Source: Flavobacterium branchiophilum NBRC 15030 = ATCC 35035
Lineage (GTDB): Bacteria; Bacteroidota; Bacteroidia; Flavobacteriales; Flavobacteriaceae
Assembly: GCF_002217205.1 (NCBI RefSeq)
Contig: NZ_MUGT01000019.1
Coordinates: 11,594 to 54,857 of the forward strand
Direction: 5' to 3'
Length of the DNA stretch: 43,264 nt
This document shows, one piece after another, positions 8,846 through 16,141 of the stretch. Within the stretch, counting starts at the first letter, position 1, and each line of letters begins with the position of its first letter. The notes beneath the pieces were generated by a model. The model was not told the DNA's origin, ran no database searches, and saw only the letters and a program-made list of their open reading frames with translations. A program made the position numbers and the translations under genes.

Positions 8846-8942
8846 ATAGGTAGAATAAATTACGTAAATTGAATACTGACTTAATTTTGATTAAATATTT
8901 ATTTCTAACGAATATTTAAGTCATAATTTTGTCAATTTGATA

Positions 8943-8973
8943 CAAATATAGGCTATATTTTAATAAAAAACAA
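8943..8973 (-). promoter_or_regulatory. promoter of the M1 aminopeptidase gene
   Basis: On the minus strand TTG (complement of 8971-8973), a 20-nt spacer and TATATTTG (complement of 8943-8950) fit the Bacteroidetes promoter closely. The leader to the ATG at 8845 would be about 90 nt. Confidence 0.6.
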
Positions 8974-8991
8974 CTATTTCAAAAAAACAAC

Positions 8992-9176
8992 TTTTGGGCG
9001 TTCTCCAAGGGGCGGACTATCCGTTTCAAACCACGTTCATTGAACTCCAAAAGAAATATAATATTGTAAAATATTTTTTTTTGATTACCACATTCAGAAA
9101 CTATATTCGTGCAAGACAACACCCCTTTTGGGGGCTGGGGGGCTTCTAAAAGAGTTTCCACTGCTATCCCTAACGC
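8992..9176. repeat. dispersed intergenic element, copy A, with a nested palindrome
   Basis: The left end TTTTGGGCGTT, followed by AAGGGG-CGG-CT-TCCGTT, and the right end TTTCCACTGC-ATCCCTAACGC are shared with the reverse complement of 39232-39332. The middle differs: here it is about 100 bp of unrelated AT-rich sequence plus a GC-rich palindrome at 9119-9145. It lies in a 480-bp gap between divergent genes. There is no open frame for a transposase, so this is probably a non-autonomous or structured repeat. Confidence 0.7.
9119..9145 (-). repeat. GC-rich palindromic element, intergenic copy
   Basis: The minus strand reads AAGCCCCCCAGCCCCC followed by AAAAGGGGTGT. This is the same layout as the AAGCCCCCTAACCCCC-GGGGG elements inside ileS. 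It is nested in the larger element at 8992-9176. Confidence 0.7.
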
Positions 9177-9290
9177 AAAACGGCCTTCGATTGGGCTATT
9201 TTATTTGCATATTTGGTATTAACTCCTTTAAAATCAAAAGCAGTGTTAATAATTTTTAAATAAAGCGTCAAGTGTTTTTTGATTTTTGAT

Positions 9291-9298
9291 TACATTTG
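9291..9298 (+). promoter_or_regulatory. -7 box upstream of the hydroxyacid dehydrogenase
   Basis: TACATTTG matches TAnnTTTG exactly and predicts a start site near 9305, about 20 nt before the TTG start at 9326. No well-placed -33 TTG is seen. Confidence 0.4.
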
Positions 9299-9325
9299 TA
9301 TTGGACTATTATAATTTGAATTATT

Positions 9326-10282
9326 TTGAAAAACATCAATATATTACATTTAGACAGCAATCACCCTATCCTGTGGGACAGTTTAGCAGCACTTGGATTT
9401 ACCAATCATCAAGATTACAGCTCCTCTAAAATTGAAATAGAATCTAAAATAGCTGATTATCAAGGAATTGTAATTCGTAGCCGCTTCAAAATTGATGCCT
9501 CATTTATAGACAAGGCCACTCAATTACAATTTATTGCAAGGGTAGGAGCGGGGCTAGAAAGCATCGATATAGAATATGCCAAAAATAAAAATATAGCACT
9601 AATAGCCGCACCAGAAGGCAATCGAAACGCCGTTGGCGAGCATACGCTGGGCATGATTTTGTCTTTGTTCAATCATTTGAATCGGGCCGATTTTGAAATA
9701 AAATCAGGACACTGGCACCGAGAAACCAATCGAGGACACGAACTAGATGGCAAAACCGTAGGCATTATAGGTTATGGCAATATGGGCAAATCTTTTGCCA
9801 AAAAACTACAAGGTTTTGACGTAGAAACCCTTTGTTATGACATTCAAAACAACATAGGCGACCAATATGCCAAACAAGTAACCTTGCAAGAGCTTCAACA
9901 AAAAACAGATGTATTGAGTTTGCATGTCCCGTGGACACCTCAAACAAATGGCATGGTAAACACCACTTTTATCAACCAATTTCAAAAACCTTTTTGGCTT
10001 ATCAATACCTCGCGAGGCAAAAATGTGGTTACACATGATTTAGTAGAGGCTTTGCAAAAACAAAAAATTTTAGGAGCGGGGTTAGACGTTTTAGAATACG
10101 AAAAATTGTCTTTTGAAACCCTTTTTCTCAACGATAAATCCCAAATTCCAGACGCATTCGACTATTTGTTGAAAGCGCCAAACGTTTTGCTAACCCCACA
10201 CATTGCAGGATGGACTTTTGAAAGCCACAAAAAATTAGCCCAAACAATTGTCGAAAAAATTAAGACTATATATTGTATTTAA
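9326..10282 (+). CDS. D-2-hydroxyacid dehydrogenase (phosphoglycerate-dehydrogenase-like)
   Basis: A 318-residue NAD-dependent D-2-hydroxyacid dehydrogenase. The dinucleotide-binding motif GIIGYGNMG is near residues 146-154. The catalytic triad is visible as R in NTSRGKN, E in LDVLEYEK and H in LTPHIAGW. It resembles SerA but lacks its C-terminal ACT regulatory domain, so 3-phosphoglycerate is only one possible substrate. The start is TTG: a TGA lies three codons upstream in frame and no ATG gives a complete N-terminal domain. It heads a run of same-strand genes (two small membrane proteins and yraN) with gaps of 49 bp or less, possibly one transcript. Confidence 0.85.
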   Translation: MKNINILHLDSNHPILWDSLAALGFTNHQDYSSSKIEIESKIADYQGIVIRSRFKIDASFIDKATQLQFIARVGAGLESIDIEYAKNKNIALIAAPEGNRNAVGEHTLGMILSLFNHLNRADFEIKSGHWHRETNRGHELDGKTVGIIGYGNMGKSFAKKLQGFDVETLCYDIQNNIGDQYAKQVTLQELQQKTDVLSLHVPWTPQTNGMVNTTFINQFQKPFWLINTSRGKNVVTHDLVEALQKQKILGAGLDVLEYEKLSFETLFLNDKSQIPDAFDYLLKAPNVLLTPHIAGWTFESHKKLAQTIVEKIKTIYCI

Positions 10283-10331
10283 TAAATTTTTATTTATTTT
10301 TACAAAAAAATTAACAATAATCTAAAAAACT

Positions 10332-10715
10332 ATGGAAAACGAATTACCCGAAAAATGGAATGTGCCTCAAAACAACATTCCCGTATTTAAAGTAGATCCT
10401 GTCTTGGTGCTAGTGTTTAGTATCCTAACTTGTGGTTTGTACCTCATTTATTGGAACATCAAAGTGTCCGAAGTAATCAATGCAGTAGCTCAAAGAGAAG
10501 TGATTTCGCAACCTGTCGCTATCTTGTCGGGTTGCTGTCCACCTGTCCACATTTATTTTTATTATGTAGTTGGCAAAGAAGGTTTACCAAAAGTATATGA
10601 AAAAACAGGCGAGCTAAGCAAAGATCAAAGCGTACTATTATTGGTTTTAGGCTTTTTCTTTCCTTATGCTGCCGCAATGATTGTTCAAGGTGATATCAAC
10701 AGATTGTACAATTAA
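10332..10715 (+). CDS. small DUF4234-like membrane protein
   Basis: A 127-residue membrane protein with about three hydrophobic segments: residues 23-42, about 55-77, and about 99-117. The motif LTCGLYLIYWNIKVS near residues 32-46 is like the GxYxxYW signature of DUF4234 proteins. The function is unknown in the family. The following gene encodes a DUF2752 protein and overlaps or abuts it, a pairing seen often in Flavobacteria. A cysteine pair CC occurs in the second segment. The family assignment is from memory of the motif. Confidence 0.65.
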   Translation: MENELPEKWNVPQNNIPVFKVDPVLVLVFSILTCGLYLIYWNIKVSEVINAVAQREVISQPVAILSGCCPPVHIYFYYVVGKEGLPKVYEKTGELSKDQSVLLLVLGFFFPYAAAMIVQGDINRLYN

Positions 10716-11154
10716 ATATAAGAAAAAAATAAAAATTTACGGAATCATTGGATGTATCATTACATTGATGGTTCCGTATATCATTATGTGGCTCAATCAA
10801 GGTAGCGACTTGGCCAACAAACAATCTTATTGCCCCCTGAAAATGCTTACGGGGTTCCCGTGTCCAGGTTGCGGCATTACCAAATCGTTAGTTTGTTTTT
10901 ATCAAGGTAATGTTTGGCAAAGTCTTGAATACCATTTGTTTGGCCCTTTTGCCATCTTGTTTTGCATCATAGCAATTGTTACTTTAACAACCGAATTAAT
11001 AACAGGCAAATCCTATTTTGACACTTATTTTTATAACAAAAAAATAGCCGTAATTATGGCATATACATTAGGTATTTACCACATCATTCGATTGATTATT
11101 TTTGTTCAGCAACATAATATGGAATCTATTTTAGAGCAAAGTATTTGGAAATAA
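10681..11154 (+). CDS. DUF2752 family membrane protein
   Basis: Up to 157 residues with three predicted membrane helices. The DUF2752 signature is clear: CPLKMLTGFPCPGCGITKS near residues 51-69, with a conserved Cys-Pro-Gly-Cys-Gly loop that may bind metal or thiols. The role is unknown. The start is uncertain. The TTG at 10681 overlaps the previous gene by 35 bases. The first ATG in frame (10768) would cut into the first helix. A rare ATT at 10711, overlapping the preceding stop, is also possible. Tight packing with the genes on both sides suggests an operon. Confidence 0.75.
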   Translation: MFKVISTDCTIKYKKKIKIYGIIGCIITLMVPYIIMWLNQGSDLANKQSYCPLKMLTGFPCPGCGITKSLVCFYQGNVWQSLEYHLFGPFAILFCIIAIVTLTTELITGKSYFDTYFYNKKIAVIMAYTLGIYHIIRLIIFVQQHNMESILEQSIWK

Positions 11155-11167
11155 ACAACTTACAAGC

Positions 11168-11527
11168 ATGGCAGCACACAACGACTTAGGCAAAGCTGGC
11201 GAAGCAATGGCCGTTTCGTATTTAGAAAAACAAGGCTATCAAATCAAGGCCACAAACTACACGTATCAAAAAGCCGAAATAGATATTATTGCCCAAAAAA
11301 AAGATGTCTTGGCCGTTGTAGAAGTCAAAACCCGATCGAGTTTAGACTTTGGATTGCCACAAGAATTTGTAAAACCCAAAAAAATCCAATTGCTTGTTCG
11401 GGCAGTAAACGAATATGTAATAGCACAAAACTTAGATGTTACAGTTCGATTTGACATTGTTGCCATACACAAAAACGGCGAAGATTATGAAATAGAACAT
11501 TTAGAAGATGCTTTTTATCATTTTTAA
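11168..11527 (+). CDS. YraN family (UPF0102) endonuclease-like protein
   Basis: A 119-residue protein covering the full UPF0102/YraN domain, which has a PD-(D/E)xK nuclease-like fold. Signature residues are the LGKAGEAMAVSYL helix near the N-terminus, then E38-I-D40, E52 and K54 in EVKTRSS, the likely metal-binding core. YraN proteins are widespread and may act in DNA uptake or repair; no reaction is established here. It follows the DUF2752 gene by 13 bp and is probably the last gene of that run. Confidence 0.88.
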   Translation: MAAHNDLGKAGEAMAVSYLEKQGYQIKATNYTYQKAEIDIIAQKKDVLAVVEVKTRSSLDFGLPQEFVKPKKIQLLVRAVNEYVIAQNLDVTVRFDIVAIHKNGEDYEIEHLEDAFYHF

Positions 11528-11615
11528 ATAACCTTTCAAGCACCATATTTATTGGCCTATTCAAACAAATTTATTACTAAATAAAGTAGGATGCCAAAAA
11601 ACAAGATTTTTTTTG

Positions 11616-11623
11616 TAACTTTG
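11616..11623 (+). promoter_or_regulatory. -7 box of the glycogen-synthase-like gene
   Basis: TAACTTTG preceded by a T-run and followed by C is a classic Flavobacterium -7 element. Its predicted start site (about 11630) lies downstream of a GTG at 11626, so that GTG cannot be the start and the ATG at 11665 is preferred. Confidence 0.6.
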
Positions 11624-11664
11624 CCGTGAATTTTATGGTCAATAAAATAAAAGCAAATTCAATT

Positions 11665-12471
11665 ATGGAAGATAAGAGGATATTATATGTATCATCTGAG
11701 GTGTCTCCGTATTTGGCTGAAAATGAAGTTTCTATAACTTCGTATGATGTTCCAAAAATGGTAAACGACCAAGGCGGACAAATCAGAATTTTCATGCCAA
11801 GATATGGAAATATTAATGAAAGACGACATCAATTGCACGAAGTAATTCGACTGTCGGGGATGAATTTGGTGGTAAATGACACCGATATGCCCTTGATTAT
11901 CAAAGTGGCATCTATACCAAAAGAGCGTATTCAGGTCTATTTTATAGATAACGATGAATATTTTAAAAGAAAAGCTACTTTTACAGACGAAGAAGGAGTT
12001 TTGTTTCCAGACAACGACGAGCGAGCCATTTTTTTTGCAAAAGGTGTTGTCGAAACCGTAAAAAAACTCAATTGGGTACCCGATATTATTCATGTTCATG
12101 GCTGGTTAGCTAGTTTGCTACCAATATATATGAAACATTATTATAAAGACGAAGCATTATTTGGAAATACTAAAATAGTTACCTCTGTATATGCACAATC
12201 TTTTGATGGAACGTTGGATGTCAATTTGATACAAAAAATGATGTTTGATGGCATCCCTCAAAAAAGCATAGCCGAATTAGAATTGCCAACGTACGAAAAT
12301 ATTCTTAAAACCGCAATTTTACATTCTGATGCCGTAGTAATTGGAACAGATAATTTATCGACAAGTTTAACAAAATTTATAGAAACTTCAAAAATACCTT
12401 TCTTACCTTTCGCCCCGAAAGATAAAATGACAGATGTATATACAAATTTTTATAAAACAGAGGTCAAATAG
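11665..12471 (+). CDS. glycogen-synthase-like N-terminal (GT5) domain protein, probable non-enzyme
   Basis: 269 residues that align with the N-terminal Rossmann domain of glycogen/starch synthase: RILYVSSEVSPY at the start, RIFMPRYGNINERR near residue 41, and a HVHGWLASLLPIY helix. Two things are missing. The ADP-glucose-binding KxGGL motif that should follow the SEVxPY segment is replaced by AENEV. The whole C-terminal GT-B domain is absent (full enzymes are about 480 residues). It is therefore unlikely to make glycogen by itself and may bind sugar or protein partners. It is followed by a DUF4270 lipoprotein and glmS, hinting at an envelope-sugar link. Databases would usually call it glycogen synthase. 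Confidence 0.8.
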   Translation: MEDKRILYVSSEVSPYLAENEVSITSYDVPKMVNDQGGQIRIFMPRYGNINERRHQLHEVIRLSGMNLVVNDTDMPLIIKVASIPKERIQVYFIDNDEYFKRKATFTDEEGVLFPDNDERAIFFAKGVVETVKKLNWVPDIIHVHGWLASLLPIYMKHYYKDEALFGNTKIVTSVYAQSFDGTLDVNLIQKMMFDGIPQKSIAELELPTYENILKTAILHSDAVVIGTDNLSTSLTKFIETSKIPFLPFAPKDKMTDVYTNFYKTEVK

Positions 12472-12532
12472 CAGCCTTTCCATGAGATAAACAACAAAAA
12501 TACTAAATATAAATTAGTTTTTTGAAAAAAAA

Positions 12533-14176
12533 ATGAATATAACAATGATGAATACCAAGTTTTTAAAAACATTATTATTTTTAACAATTACAAGCTTTTT
12601 AATATCTTGCGATAAAGATTATACTTCTACAGGCACAGATTTAGTTGGCGATGGACACTATGCCTTTGAACCAACTTCTTATAGCATTCAAGCCGCTACC
12701 CGAAAAACAGGTATTATGGCTTCTAATAATTTAGAAACCAATGCTTTAGGTGTTTATAAAAACACTGTTTTTGGTACAACAACTGCTAATTTCGTCTCAC
12801 AAGCACAACTTGCAAGTGTAGCACCAACTATCGATTTGACTACCGAAATGGTCAATTCCAGAGCCATTGATAGCGTAGTATTGTATATCCCTTATTTTGT
12901 AAACAGTACCGTAGTTACCAATACAGACGGTTCACACACCTATACTTTAGATTCTATTTATGGCGACAAATCACATAAAATTGATTTAGGAGTGTATGAA
13001 AATAAATATTTCTTGGCCGAAAAAAGCATTAGTACCAATTTGCAAGAAAAACAAGATTTTTATACCGATCAAGATCCAATATTTGATAGTAACAAAGGTA
13101 TTAAATTGAATGATGATACCAACACCAACGAAAATACTCAATTTCAATTTAGCGAAAAAGAATACAAATTAACTACAGCAGCTGTTGGGACTACTGCCGC
13201 AACCACAACTTATATAGCTCCTGGCATGAGACTACATTTGAACAAAGCTTTTTTTAATTCGCTATTGTTTCAAGCAAGTTCTACAACAAATTTAGCCAAC
13301 AATGTCAATTTTATGCAAGCTTTTAAAGGGCTGTATTTCAAATCACAACAACTAGGCACCAACCAAGTTATGGCTTTGATGAATTTTGCAAAAGGAAACA
13401 TTACAACATATTACCACGAAGCAACCTCTACAACTGATGCTACAAAAGTCAATAAATCAATAGTCATTAATTTGACAGGCAATACGGTAAACTTATTTGA
13501 TGAAACAAATACAGGATCATTAGGTAGTTATTTGGATGGCGATTCAGACAAATTGGTTTTAAAAGGACATTCAGGCGCTGTTGCTTATTTAGATATTTCA
13601 GATGCCACTTTGACCGAAATTCAAAATAATGTAAAAAACAAACATTGGCTCATTAACGAGGCCAACTTGGTATTCAATATTCATACCGATATGGCCAATG
13701 CCGATAAAGAACCAAACAGAATATACCTTTATGATGTCAATAGCAAAAGACCTATTGCAGATTATAGTTCGGATATCTCTACAAGTAGTATAACCAATTA
13801 TGCGAAATCTGTATATGGCGGAATTATTAAAAAAGATGCTAATGGAAAAGGATTAAGCTATAAAATCAGAGTTACAAATTACATTAAAAGTATTGTAAAA
13901 AACGATTCCACTATAGCACAACTTCGAAACAGTAAAACAATTGGAAAACTAGGTCTATCTGTTTGTCAGGCCATTGCCAATTCGAGTATGAACAAAGTAA
14001 AGAATGTTCCAGCTTATTCAAGTTGGTTAGTGGCTACTCCAGCTGAAAGAGGCTTGTACTATTTTCCAAAAAATTCAGTAATGAACCCTCTTGGAACCGT
14101 ACTTTGGGGTACAGGTACCAATGTAGCCGAAGACAAAAAAGTAAAACTCCAAATTTATTATACAAAACCAGAATAA
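12533..14176 (+). CDS. DUF4270 family outer-membrane lipoprotein
   Basis: A 547-residue lipoprotein with a signal ending FLISC (C26 counted from the first of three clustered ATGs; either of the later two would give a more typical signal). The mature part begins DKDYTSTGTDLVGD, matching the start of DUF4270 proteins, and is rich in beta strands, Thr, Ser and Asn. The function is unknown. In Flavobacteria these genes commonly lie between the short glycogen-synthase-like gene and glmS, as here; glmS starts 12 bp after the stop, so they are probably one transcript. Confidence 0.8.
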   Translation: MNITMMNTKFLKTLLFLTITSFLISCDKDYTSTGTDLVGDGHYAFEPTSYSIQAATRKTGIMASNNLETNALGVYKNTVFGTTTANFVSQAQLASVAPTIDLTTEMVNSRAIDSVVLYIPYFVNSTVVTNTDGSHTYTLDSIYGDKSHKIDLGVYENKYFLAEKSISTNLQEKQDFYTDQDPIFDSNKGIKLNDDTNTNENTQFQFSEKEYKLTTAAVGTTAATTTYIAPGMRLHLNKAFFNSLLFQASSTTNLANNVNFMQAFKGLYFKSQQLGTNQVMALMNFAKGNITTYYHEATSTTDATKVNKSIVINLTGNTVNLFDETNTGSLGSYLDGDSDKLVLKGHSGAVAYLDISDATLTEIQNNVKNKHWLINEANLVFNIHTDMANADKEPNRIYLYDVNSKRPIADYSSDISTSSITNYAKSVYGGIIKKDANGKGLSYKIRVTNYIKSIVKNDSTIAQLRNSKTIGKLGLSVCQAIANSSMNKVKNVPAYSSWLVATPAERGLYYFPKNSVMNPLGTVLWGTGTNVAEDKKVKLQIYYTKPE

Positions 14177-14188
14177 AACTTAAAATTT

Positions 14189-16036
14189 ATGTGTGGAATC
14201 GTAGGTTATATCGGACATAGAGAAGCTTATCCTATTGTAATCAAAGGACTTAAGCGATTAGAATACAGAGGTTATGACAGTGCTGGCGTGATGTTGTATG
14301 ACGGCACCGACTTAAAAGTATGTAAAACAAAAGGGAAGGTAGCCGATTTAGAAGAAAAATCAATGGCCGCTATTACCTTAAATGGCAATATTGGAATGGG
14401 CCACACCCGCTGGGCCACTCATGGTGTACCCAACGATGTAAACTCTCACCCACACGTTTCCAATTCGGGGCAGTTGGCCATCATTCATAATGGTATTATC
14501 GAAAATTATGAGCCTCTAAAAAAAGAATTGATCAAAAGAGGTTACCATTTTCATTCTGATACAGACACCGAAGTATTGGTAAATTTAATTGAAGAAATTC
14601 AGAAAAAAGACAATTTAAAACTTGGAAAAGCAGTGCAAATTGCTCTTAATCAAGTGGTTGGTGCTTATGCTATATGTGTTTTTGATATCAAAAAACCAGA
14701 CGAAATGGTTGTAGCCCGTTTAGGTAGTCCATTGGCTATTGGTGTAGGCGAAAACGAATATTTTATTGCATCAGATGCCACACCTTTTATAGAATATACG
14801 TCAAATGCCATTTATTTAGAAGACGAAGAAATGGCTATTGTTCGTTTAAAGAAACCATTGAAAATTAGAAAAATAAAAGACGATTCTCTCGTAAATCCTA
14901 ATATTCAAGAGTTGCAATTGAATTTAGAACAAATTGAAAAAGGAGGTTACGACCACTTTATGTTGAAAGAAATTTATGAACAACCAGCCGTAATTAGAGA
15001 TACTTATAGAGGCCGATTGCATGCAGACAAAGGTTTGATTAGAATGTCGGGCATTGAAAATAATTTGGAAAAATTTTTAAATGCAGAACGTATTTTAATT
15101 ATCGCTTGTGGTACCTCTTGGCATGCGGGTTTGGTTGCAGAATACATTATTGAAGAGTTTGCAAGAATACCTGTTGAAGTAGAATACGCATCAGAATTCA
15201 GATATAGAAATCCAATAATCAACAAAGGTGATGTTGTGATACCAATTTCACAATCTGGCGAAACAGCCGATACATTAGCAGCTATTAAATTAGCAAAAGA
15301 AAGAGGGGCTTTTGTGTTTGGTGTATGTAATGTAGTGGGCTCGTCTATATCCAGAGAAACCAATGCGGGGGCATATACCCACGCTGGACCAGAAATTGGG
15401 GTGGCTTCTACCAAAGCTTTTACAACTCAGATCACCGTTTTAACCCTTATAGCATTGCGACTAGCAAAAGCAAAAGGAACAATGTCTAATTCAGATTTTC
15501 ATAGATATTTACAAGAGTTAGAATTGATTCCAGAAAAGGTTACAGAAACATTAAACACTAATGAAAAAGCTAAGGAAATTGCTGCGGTTTTCAAAGACTC
15601 AACCAATTGTTTGTATCTAGGGCGTGGTTATAATTTTCCTGTAGCATTAGAAGGCGCTTTAAAATTAAAAGAAATTTCATACATACACGCAGAAGGCTAT
15701 CCTGCTGCCGAAATGAAACACGGCCCAATTGCTTTAATTGATGAACAAATGCCCGTAATTGTTATAGCACCAAAATTAGGACATTACGAAAAAGTGGTAA
15801 GCAATATACAAGAAATCAAATCCAGACGAGGCAAAATTATTGCAATTGTAACCAAAGGCGATGTGCAAGTAAGAGAATTGGCAGATTATGTAATAGAAAT
15901 TCCAGAAACTTCTGATGCTTTATCGCCGTTACTCACCACAATACCTTTACAATTGTTGTCTTATCATATTGCAGTAATGCGTGGTTGCAATGTAGATCAA
16001 CCAAGAAATTTGGCCAAATCTGTTACGGTAGAATAG
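14189..16036 (+). CDS. glmS: glutamine--fructose-6-phosphate aminotransferase (isomerizing)
   Basis: A 615-residue cytosolic enzyme that makes glucosamine-6-phosphate from fructose-6-phosphate and glutamine, the first step to UDP-GlcNAc for peptidoglycan and LPS. The N-terminal class II amidotransferase domain starts MCGIVGYIG, so Cys2 becomes the N-terminal nucleophile after Met removal; GHTRWATHG and HNGIIENY are also present. Two SIS domains follow, with SQSGETADT and STKAFTTQ marking the sugar-phosphate site. The C-terminus ends QPRNLAKSVTVE, the conserved end of the family. Length is normal. No riboswitch/ribozyme-like leader is visible, as the gene is only 12 bp from the preceding one. 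A strong terminator follows at 16060. Confidence 0.97.
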   Translation: MCGIVGYIGHREAYPIVIKGLKRLEYRGYDSAGVMLYDGTDLKVCKTKGKVADLEEKSMAAITLNGNIGMGHTRWATHGVPNDVNSHPHVSNSGQLAIIHNGIIENYEPLKKELIKRGYHFHSDTDTEVLVNLIEEIQKKDNLKLGKAVQIALNQVVGAYAICVFDIKKPDEMVVARLGSPLAIGVGENEYFIASDATPFIEYTSNAIYLEDEEMAIVRLKKPLKIRKIKDDSLVNPNIQELQLNLEQIEKGGYDHFMLKEIYEQPAVIRDTYRGRLHADKGLIRMSGIENNLEKFLNAERILIIACGTSWHAGLVAEYIIEEFARIPVEVEYASEFRYRNPIINKGDVVIPISQSGETADTLAAIKLAKERGAFVFGVCNVVGSSISRETNAGAYTHAGPEIGVASTKAFTTQITVLTLIALRLAKAKGTMSNSDFHRYLQELELIPEKVTETLNTNEKAKEIAAVFKDSTNCLYLGRGYNFPVALEGALKLKEISYIHAEGYPAAEMKHGPIALIDEQMPVIVIAPKLGHYEKVVSNIQEIKSRRGKIIAIVTKGDVQVRELADYVIEIPETSDALSPLLTTIPLQLLSYHIAVMRGCNVDQPRNLAKSVTVE

Positions 16037-16059
16037 CATTAAAAAAAATATTTTTGAAG

Positions 16060-16086
16060 AGCGAGAAATTTTTTCTCGCTTTTTTT
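16060..16086 (+). terminator. terminator after glmS
   Basis: Stem AGCGAGAAA/TTTCTCGCT (16060-16068 with 16072-16080), a 3-nt loop, and a run of T after it. It separates glmS from the TonB receptor gene. Confidence 0.85.
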
Positions 16087-16141
16087 ATGAATTTAACTTT
16101 TTTTTTGTAATTTGGCTTCCTTAACTATCAAAATCAAAAAA

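Noticed and set aside
14177-14188. glmS ribozyme/riboswitch
   Set aside because: Only 12 bp separate glmS from the preceding gene, which leaves no room for the ribozyme.
15004-15414. 136-codon minus-strand frame inside glmS
   Set aside because: It lies opposite the conserved SIS domain and is explained by codon bias of the real gene.
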